From NCBI GenBank assembly GCA_002315565.1, contig DCHD01000044.1:1-18454 (forward strand): a stretch of DNA of 18,454 nt. Reading direction: 5' to 3'. Position numbers and translations under genes: made by a program. How positions within the stretch are numbered: the first letter of the stretch is position 1; each line of letters starts with the position of its first letter. This DNA comes from Solobacterium sp. UBA1761 (lineage in GTDB: Bacteria > Bacillota_I > Bacilli_A > Erysipelotrichales > Erysipelotrichaceae). The notes beneath the pieces are model-generated. The model ran no database searches and was not told the DNA's origin. It saw only the letters and a program-made list of their open reading frames with translations. This document shows positions 13,720 to 18,454 of this stretch, piece after piece.

Positions 13720-14551
13720 TGATTTCTTCTTTCTTTTTTTCCATATCGGAATAACCAAGTTCATAAAGCCTGTTGAGTGTTTCCGGATTACCAGAGAGTC
13801 TTGAAACTTTGACAGTCTCGCTCGGATACATATAGACAGCATCTTTCCTGTCTACAAGTTCTTTAATCAGATTTATCTGTTTTACATAGTTCAGATGTCT
13901 GATATTGTAGTCATCGGAAATCTCAGGGCATTCAGGATAACACAATCTCATATAGTCAACGACAATCTTCTTTGCCGGTTTTCTTACATAATCACCGGGT
14001 TTGGTGGTAATTACAAGATGTCTATCATTTGCATCATAAATGCTTGGAGTAATCGGAATCATTTCCGTAATGCCGCCATCGAGGAACTTCCTTCCCTTAG
14101 ACTCTACAACCTTACCGATAATCGGCAAAGAACAGGCGGCCTTAAGTTCATCCTTGCCGACTTCTTCAATCGGATAATAAACAGTCTTACCTAAATCCAT
14201 ATCGTATAGACCGACTTTGGCATTTTTCTTAATCTCAGATACAGCTTTGAAGTCATAGCCGACTTTCTTTTCGAGCACAACATTAAAAAGATGGTCATAG
14301 GAGACAATACGCCCTTCTCTGAAAAGCGACCTGAATCCTATAGCCGACTTATCGGCAATATACTTTGTTGAAAGCTCGTGAAGATACTCTTTATTCTTTA
14401 AAAGATAGCTGCACATATGAAGTGCACCGGTAGAAATGCCATAGTGTGCATCAAACTCAATATTGTTGTCGATAAGCCAGGCAAGACATCCTGCCGTATA
14501 TGCTCCGCGCATACCTCCGCCTTCAAGTACAAGTGATACTTTCTTTTTCAT
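13703..14551 (-). CDS. Patatin-like phospholipase
   Basis: The protein has 282 residues and no signal peptide, so it is cytoplasmic or peripheral. It carries the oxyanion loop LVLEGGGMRGAYTAG (7-21), the nucleophile elbow HYGISTGAL (Ser40) and the catalytic Asp158 in KFLDGGITEMIPI, forming the Ser-Asp dyad of the patatin family. The full pattern matches the YjjU-like bacterial patatins of about 280-300 residues. It would hydrolyse acyl esters of phospholipids or related lipids. AGAGG precedes the ATG, and the gene is 9 nt downstream of the small unknown gene. Confidence 0.93.
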   Translation of the reverse strand: MKKKVSLVLEGGGMRGAYTAGCLAWLIDNNIEFDAHYGISTGALHMCSYLLKNKEYLHELSTKYIADKSAIGFRSLFREGRIVSYDHLFNVVLEKKVGYDFKAVSEIKKNAKVGLYDMDLGKTVYYPIEEVGKDELKAACSLPIIGKVVESKGRKFLDGGITEMIPITPSIYDANDRHLVITTKPGDYVRKPAKKIVVDYMRLCYPECPEISDDYNIRHLNYVKQINLIKELVDRKDAVYMYPSETVKVSRLSGNPETLNRLYELGYSDMEKKKEEINALFK

Positions 14552-14560
14552 AATTGCCTC

Positions 14561-14815
14561 TTATTTCTTGTAATATCTGTAATAGTCTTCATCTTTTAAA
14601 TCATCGATGAAAACAGAGTTGTCTTCGTAATAATAGAATGTATTATTATGGAACAGTGCAATGAAGTCATCTTTGTTCATGCGGTACTTCGAGCCGTTGT
14701 CAAGTCTGGTAATCGTCTCGCCGGACTGATAAAAGCGGTCGCCTCCCGTAACCGTAAGTTTAGCTCCGTTTTTCAGTTCATCAAGAACCAGTTCAAATGA
14801 CTCTACTTTTTCCAT
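14561..14815 (-). CDS. Small protein of unknown function in the mntP operon
   Basis: The protein has 84 residues, is soluble, and is rich in Asp, Tyr and Phe. I do not recognise its family. The N-terminal half (SFELVLDELKNGAKLTVTGG) and the following beta-rich segment (SGETITRLDNGSKYRMNKDD) suggest a compact alpha/beta fold, and the end is aromatic and charged (DEDYYRYYKK). Its ATG shares one base with the mntP stop codon (TAATG), so translation is coupled. It lies 9 nt before the patatin-like gene. Confidence 0.8.
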   Translation of the reverse strand: MEKVESFELVLDELKNGAKLTVTGGDRFYQSGETITRLDNGSKYRMNKDDFIALFHNNTFYYYEDNSVFIDDLKDEDYYRYYKK

Positions 14816-15369
14816 TATCCAATCAGATGTTCTATAACGGTCTTCAGACCAATCGCAATAAGAACTGCTCCACCGAAGATTACTGCTTTGTCTTTTAGAA
14901 GAACTGCCAGTTTTTTACCCAGGAAGTGTCCGCCAAGACAGATAACCATGGTAATTACGCCGATGATTACAGCCGATACAAGCGGATCAACTGTAAAGCC
15001 AGGAAGTGATACACCTACTGAAAGCGCATCGATGCTGGTGGCAACAGCCTGTACAAACAGAGTCTTCATGCTGAAGAGTTCTGATTTCTCTTTAATCTCT
15101 TCTTTTTCAAGGCCTTCTTTGATCATGTTGATGCCGAGTACACCAAGTATACCAAGTACAATCCAGTGATCAAATTTCTCAATATAACTGATGAACGGTG
15201 TCACCAGTAAGTAACCGATAAGCGGCATCAGAAACTGAAAAAGTCCGAACATGAACGAAGAAAGAACTACATCCTTCTTTGTGTAGTTTGAATATTTAAG
15301 CCCATTAACAACCGATAACGCAAAGGCATCCATGGCCAGTGCAACCGCCAATAATAACACAGAAATCAT
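14815..15369 (-). CDS. mntP: Manganese efflux pump MntP
   Basis: This 184-residue, very hydrophobic protein has six predicted membrane segments arranged as two repeats, each with the signature acidic motif: LAVALAMDAFALSVVNGL (Asp14) and AVATSIDALSVGVSLPG (Asp114). Length and motifs match MntP (DUF204/YebN), which exports Mn2+. In many bacteria mntP sits behind a yybP-ykoY manganese riboswitch; here only 12 nt separate it from the upstream GNAT gene, so no such element is possible locally. Its expression follows the operon unless an internal promoter exists. Confidence 0.95.
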   Translation of the reverse strand: MISVLLLAVALAMDAFALSVVNGLKYSNYTKKDVVLSSFMFGLFQFLMPLIGYLLVTPFISYIEKFDHWIVLGILGVLGINMIKEGLEKEEIKEKSELFSMKTLFVQAVATSIDALSVGVSLPGFTVDPLVSAVIIGVITMVICLGGHFLGKKLAVLLKDKAVIFGGAVLIAIGLKTVIEHLIG

Positions 15370-15381
15370 AATTAAATCCTA

Positions 15382-15825
15382 TCACACCAGTATATGTTTA
15401 AAAATACACTTCCTTTTTTCATTCTTCCAGTAAAGTTCATGACTTACCGGTACATCTACTGTTTCATAAAGTTCATATCCGGCTTTGACCAGCGTCTTGT
15501 ATGAAGCGATATTATCAGGATTGCAGGTTACAATCATTTCTTTGTAACCGTATTCCTTCTTTGCAATATCTTCAATCAGTTTAAGCGCTTCAAGGGCATA
15601 ACCGTTTCCCCTGTAATCAGGTTTGATCATATATCCGACATGGCCATAATAATACATATAGTCATTCATCTGATCACGGAAATCAATTGAACCGACAACA
15701 GTATAACTGTTCTTGAGTACGATATCATAAAAGACCACGGGAACGTGGTCATAAGCTCTTTCAGCAGTAACCGAGAAAGTTTCAACCAGATCAATATTCT
15801 TTCCCGGAATAATTCTGTTGGCCAT
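15382..15825 (-). CDS. GNAT family N-acetyltransferase (RimJ/RimL-like)
   Basis: The protein has 147 residues. It has the acetyl-CoA site YMIKPDYRGNGYALEALKLI (about residues 64-83, core RGNGYA) and the later CNPDNIASYKTLVKAGY, typical of RimJ/RimL-type acetyltransferases. It acts in the cytoplasm on an unknown amine. It begins 3 nt after the M18 peptidase stop codon and ends 12 nt before mntP, deep within the operon. It is not closely similar to the GNAT at 1849-2277. Confidence 0.9.
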   Translation of the reverse strand: MANRIIPGKNIDLVETFSVTAERAYDHVPVVFYDIVLKNSYTVVGSIDFRDQMNDYMYYYGHVGYMIKPDYRGNGYALEALKLIEDIAKKEYGYKEMIVTCNPDNIASYKTLVKAGYELYETVDVPVSHELYWKNEKRKCIFKHILV

Positions 15826-15828
15826 CTA

Positions 15829-17103
15829 CTATATTATAGTATATCCGCCCTTATTTACTTTAATGACAGTCTTATAGAAAGCAGTGATTGCCTTGATCAT
15901 TGAATCAGCATCCTTGCTTCCTGCTGTTTCGTAACATGAATGCATAGCCAGCTGCGCCAGTCCGATGTCAACTGATTTGATGGATACATGGCTTGTAGAG
16001 ATATTGCCAAGTGTACCGCCGCCTCTTAAATCAGAACGGTTTGTGAATACCTGATAATCAACTTTAGCCTTGTTCAGTATTTCTTCAAACAGTGCCAGTG
16101 TCAGACCGTCAGTAGTATATGACTGATTGGCATTCTGTTTGATTACTACACCCTTGTTCATAACAGGTCTATTCTTCGGATCGGATAATTCAGGATGGTT
16201 AGGATGTAATGAGTGCGCATTGTCACATGACAGCAGCATACCGTTGCTTACCATCTGATAGTAATCAAGATCAAGTGCATCACATATTCTGTTTAAAGTA
16301 TTCTTAAGGAAATCACTTGCTGCACCCTGAAGAGTTCTTGAACCGACTTCTTCATTGTCAAAACAGCAGTAGACATTGATATTTTCATCAGTGAAGTTGT
16401 CAATAAAACCACATAATGATGTATAGGCACATTCCAGATTATCGATATGGAAAGATGAAACAAACTCATCATCTGTACCCCATTTAATAGCCTTGTCACA
16501 AGGATATAGGAAGATATCGAAACCTAACACATCTTCTTTATTAACACCTAAATCTGAAGCTAAAAAGGCCTTAAAATCGTTATCCTTTAAAGATACAAGA
16601 GGCTGCATATCAACGGCCGGATTTGTCTCTTTTCCCTTGTTGGCAGTAGGGTCAAAATGAATACAGACAGACGGAATAATACAGAACGGTTTAGCATAGT
16701 TGTAGCTTACAAGTTCAATGTTTCCATTCTTCTTTACCATTACTCTACCAGCAATACTTAACGGTCTATCAAACCAAGGTCTAAACAAAGGACCTCCATA
16801 TACTTCAGTATTGAGTTTCAGGAATTCGCCCGCAAAACTTGTACCTATAGGTTTAACTTTAAACGAAGGACAATCAGTATGTGAAGCAGTAATCATAAAT
16901 GCACCATCTGCTTTCTTTCCTACATTAAACGCAATAATACTTGAACCATTGCGGCTGACATAGTATTTGCCGCCCTTTTCAATATTGAACTTTTCATTTT
17001 CATCAAGTTCAACGTAGCCCTTTTCTTTAAGTTCATTCACAATTGAATCAACTGCCTGGAACGCAGTTGGTGAATCATTCAGAAACGTCAGTAAATCTTT
17101 CAT
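15829..17103 (-). CDS. apeB: M18 family aminopeptidase
   Basis: The protein has 424 residues, the normal length for M18 (aspartyl) aminopeptidases, which form large cytoplasmic complexes and remove N-terminal, often acidic, residues with a two-metal centre. Visible signatures are TASHTDCPSFKVKP (His75, first metal ligand, with Asp77), FDNEEVGSRTLQGA (Asp249, then Glu251-Glu252 as base and ligand), SCDNAHSLHPNHPE (292-305), RSDLRGGGTLGNISTSH and the final AMHSCYE histidine. All appear intact. The ATG overlaps the end of the phosphatase gene by 4 nt (ATGA). The gene symbol follows the usual name for bacterial M18 peptidases; substrate preference is not proven by sequence. Confidence 0.95.
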   Translation of the reverse strand: MKDLLTFLNDSPTAFQAVDSIVNELKEKGYVELDENEKFNIEKGGKYYVSRNGSSIIAFNVGKKADGAFMITASHTDCPSFKVKPIGTSFAGEFLKLNTEVYGGPLFRPWFDRPLSIAGRVMVKKNGNIELVSYNYAKPFCIIPSVCIHFDPTANKGKETNPAVDMQPLVSLKDNDFKAFLASDLGVNKEDVLGFDIFLYPCDKAIKWGTDDEFVSSFHIDNLECAYTSLCGFIDNFTDENINVYCCFDNEEVGSRTLQGAASDFLKNTLNRICDALDLDYYQMVSNGMLLSCDNAHSLHPNHPELSDPKNRPVMNKGVVIKQNANQSYTTDGLTLALFEEILNKAKVDYQVFTNRSDLRGGGTLGNISTSHVSIKSVDIGLAQLAMHSCYETAGSKDADSMIKAITAFYKTVIKVNKGGYTII

Positions 17104-17522
17104 CTTAATATCCTTTCTATTCCCTTCATGATGGCCTCATATGTCTTGTCAAAGTTTCCGCAAGGCCATGGATCAGGAATAACATCTTCATTCAACATAT
17201 TAATTTTACACTCTTCATCATCTACTATTCTATCGATATAGTAACGGTTTGATTTGTCCATGATGTAGATTTCATCGAAGACATCATAATCTTCTTTCTC
17301 TATCCTTCTGGCAAAATGTCTTGTATAAGGAACATTATGCCTGTCCAGACACTTCTTGGCCAGAAAGTACATATCGTTGCCCTCTTCTTCATATGACACT
17401 GCTCGAGACTCACAGCAGTACTCTTTCTCAAGACCACGTTTCTTTATTTCGTTATTGAACATAAACTCTGCCATAGCACTCCTGCAGATATTGCCATGAC
17501 AGACAAACAGTATTTTTCTCAT
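17100..17522 (-). CDS. Low-molecular-weight protein tyrosine phosphatase
   Basis: The protein has 140 residues. The P-loop CHGNICRS at residues 8-15 (C-x5-R) directly follows ILFV at the N-terminus, and the general-acid motif DPW lies at 117-119 in VIPDPWPCGNFDKTYEAI. Both are diagnostic of the family, so the enzyme should hydrolyse phosphotyrosine or arginine phosphate through Cys8. It is the first gene of a seven-gene operon reaching to 12457. No Shine-Dalgarno is visible before the ATG. A TATGAT in the upstream inverted repeat would give a leader of only about 5 nt. Confidence 0.95.
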   Translation of the reverse strand: MRKILFVCHGNICRSAMAEFMFNNEIKKRGLEKEYCCESRAVSYEEEGNDMYFLAKKCLDRHNVPYTRHFARRIEKEDYDVFDEIYIMDKSNRYYIDRIVDDEECKINMLNEDVIPDPWPCGNFDKTYEAIMKGIERILR

Positions 17523-17533
17523 TCAATTTACGT

Positions 17534-17562
17534 ATCATAAATTTAGGTCGAGAATTTATGAT
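17534..17562 (-). promoter_or_regulatory. Inverted repeat overlapping the promoter of the phosphatase-peptidase-mntP operon
   Basis: ATCATAAATT (17534-17543) and AATTTATGAT (17553-17562) form a perfect 10-bp inverted repeat with a 9-nt spacer. The arm nearer the gene contains TATGAT on the minus strand (17539-17534), a fair -10 box placed 11 nt before the ATG. The repeat could be an operator for the operon. It could instead mark the flank targeted by the neighbouring IS110 element. Confidence 0.4.
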
Positions 17563-17585
17563 TTCCTTTCTTGGCCAAGCATTTA

Positions 17586-17775
17586 ATTAGGCATACAGTT
17601 GGCCAAACTGATATGCTTAATATGTACTGTGGATTTGTATCATATTAATACAGCTGTCATTATAGACATGACTGTTACGAGGTAACTCCTACCACAGTCT
17701 TTTTTTATACGAGTGTTAATTAGTAAGTTAATCCCTAAGCAATTAGGAGATTTGATCACAAAGGCGTAATTACTC
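17586..17775 (+). ncRNA. Candidate IS110 bridge RNA region
   Basis: No gene fits in 17523-17828, but the stretch is rich in nested hairpins. The first is a 15-bp stem with one bulge and one G-U pair (17586-17600 with 17606-17621, GGCCA-type loop). Next, ACTGTGG (17626-17632) can pair with CCACAGT (17692-17698), enclosing the small hairpin TGTAT/ATACA (17636-17652) and a GTCAT/ATGAC hairpin. A hairpin with a GTAA tetraloop lies at 17670-17699. A 9-bp stem with a GCAA tetraloop spans 17730-17752, inside a broken outer stem GAGT/ACTC (17711-17775). IS110-group elements encode their bridge RNA in this left-end position. The exact ends and the guide loops cannot be fixed by eye, and some of the pairings are mutually exclusive. 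Confidence 0.45.
17670..17706 (+). terminator. Terminator-like hairpin within the IS110 leader
   Basis: GACTGT (17670-17675) pairs with ACAGTC (17694-17699), continued by TA/TA and GAG/CTC around a GTAA loop. Seven T residues follow (17700-17706). It could end a short noncoding RNA before the transposase gene, or attenuate read-through from outside the element. The ACTGTGG/CCACAGT pairing competes with it. Confidence 0.5.
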
Positions 17776-17828
17776 TAGAAAAGACATGTGTCAATCAAAC
17801 AGTACATCATTTATAGGAGGTGTCATTA

Positions 17829-18454
17829 ATGACCTATTTTATTGGCTTGGATTTATCCAAGTTTAAACACGATTGCTTCATCATAAATGAAAACGGTGAA
17901 GTAGTACGTGATTCCTTCTCGTTTGAAAATAATAGAGAGGGATTTAACACCTTCCTTAATATCCTAGAAGATTTAGACCCTATTCAAGAAAAAAGGATTG
18001 GGTTTGAATCCACAGGACATTATGGATCTAATCTTAAGATATTCCTAGAAAGAAACGGCTATTCTTTCATGGAATTCAACCCTCTACTTGTTCATCGTCA
18101 TTTTAAATCCGAATCTTTAAGAAGAACGAAGAATGATAAAGTAGATGCTAGAAAGATTTCTCTTTATTTGTCTTCAAGGGAATACAAACCTAATCCAAAT
18201 TCATCTTATCATTTAAATTGTCTTAAGTCCTTAACTAGAATGAGAGATTCATTAATAAGTGAAAGAACTAGACAATTAATATGGATAACCAATATCTTGG
18301 ATAAGATGTTTCCTGAATTTAAGCCTTTATTCGCTAATCAAGGGCTTAAAGCCTCTAGCGCTCTTTATCTTTTAGAAAATTATGGTACACCATCTAAGAT
18401 GGCTAATATGACTAGCGCTTCTTATGACAAAATGAAGTCAGAATTAAGACGCAC
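17829..18454 (+). CDS. IS110-family transposase, N-terminal 208 codons (cut by window edge)
   Basis: The ATG at 17829 follows a perfect AGGAGG (17815-17820) by 8 nt. The N-terminal RuvC-like DEDD domain is intact: Asp8 in YFIGLDLSKFKHD, Glu60 in RIGFESTGHYG, and Asp103 and Asp106 in RRTKNDKVDARKIS. The spacing agrees with the DEDD tetrad of IS110-family recombinases. A helical region (SLTRMRDSLISERTRQLIWI, about residues 137-156) follows, as in the family. The C-terminal transposase domain with its catalytic serine lies outside the window. No stop or frameshift interrupts the visible part, so the element may be active. Confidence 0.95.
   Translation, partial: MTYFIGLDLSKFKHDCFIINENGEVVRDSFSFENNREGFNTFLNILEDLDPIQEKRIGFESTGHYGSNLKIFLERNGYSFMEFNPLLVHRHFKSESLRRTKNDKVDARKISLYLSSREYKPNPNSSYHLNCLKSLTRMRDSLISERTRQLIWITNILDKMFPEFKPLFANQGLKASSALYLLENYGTPSKMANMTSASYDKMKSELRR

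Larger units (their letters stand above)
17571..18454 (+). mobile_element. IS110-family insertion sequence, left end and part of transposase (continues beyond window)
   Basis: The stretch combines a structured noncoding 5' region with a DEDD transposase gene of the IS110 family. The left boundary is not defined by sequence, since IS110 elements often lack terminal inverted repeats. It should lie between the phosphatase promoter (ends about 17562) and the hairpin at 17586. TTGGCCAA occurs twice near the putative end (17571-17578 and 17599-17606). The right end is outside the window. Confidence 0.75.

Noticed and set aside
13720..13842. N-terminal extension of the thioredoxin-like lipoprotein
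   Set aside because: The extra 41 residues are read out of frame through the patatin-like gene, have no ribosome binding site, and would bury the lipoprotein signal that starts at 13719.
15370..15381. Manganese (yybP-ykoY) riboswitch in front of mntP
   Set aside because: Only 12 nt separate mntP from the upstream coding region, so no riboswitch can be present between the genes.
17571..17606. Two TTGGCCAA copies as terminal inverted repeats of the insertion sequence
   Set aside because: Both copies are self-palindromic and lie 28 bp apart at the same end. Without the right end they cannot be called terminal repeats.
1..18454. CRISPR array, tRNA or rRNA genes
   Set aside because: No regularly spaced direct repeats of about 25-40 bp and no cloverleaf or rRNA-like stretch were noticed on either strand.

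Overview
The window looks like chromosomal DNA of a low-GC Gram-positive anaerobe. An origin in the Erysipelotrichia or a nearby Bacillota lineage is my inference from AT-rich coding, Shine-Dalgarno sites of the AGGAGG type, cell-surface lipoproteins with short Bacillota-type signal peptides, and gut-Firmicute gene content. No rRNA, tRNA, CRISPR array or phage structural gene was seen.

Left part (1-6950) is accessory in character. It holds the start of a PD-(D/E)XK-type nuclease gene, two tandem paralogous small proteins, a separately transcribed 36-residue membrane peptide, an orphan two-domain protein with a GNAT acetyltransferase, a C1 (papain-like) lipoprotein protease, and a frameshifted membrane-protein remnant. 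Two toxin-antitoxin-like modules follow. One pairs a stand-alone HipA-type kinase with a protein that joins a HipS-like N-terminal region, a DUF2442-like domain and a C-terminal helix-turn-helix, behind a 22-bp perfect palindrome. The other is a RelB/RelE pair behind four spaced copies of a TGTATTAC-type box.

Middle part (6950-12472) is housekeeping: a membrane-anchored alpha/beta hydrolase, PcrA/UvrD helicase on the minus strand, and diverging from it an operon of an rRNA-methyltransferase-like protein, an RluA-type pseudouridine synthase and a VanY/M15B homologue that has lost its zinc ligands. The 36-bp pcrA/methyltransferase gap carries back-to-back -10 boxes, each ending exactly 6 nt before an ATG, so both messages are probably leaderless.

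Right part (12457-17522) is one tightly packed minus-strand operon of seven genes: low-molecular-weight protein tyrosine phosphatase, M18 aminopeptidase, GNAT acetyltransferase, MntP manganese exporter, a small unknown protein, a patatin-like lipase and a tandem-thioredoxin-fold lipoprotein. It converges on the methyltransferase operon with a 16-bp overlap of coding ends.

Right edge (about 17571-18454) is the left end of an IS110-family element: a transposase N-terminus with an intact DEDD tetrad, preceded by a strongly structured noncoding stretch that is the expected place for a bridge RNA. The element runs out of the window.

Across the window, transcripts look very compact: several have no leader, and several terminators overlap the stop codon.
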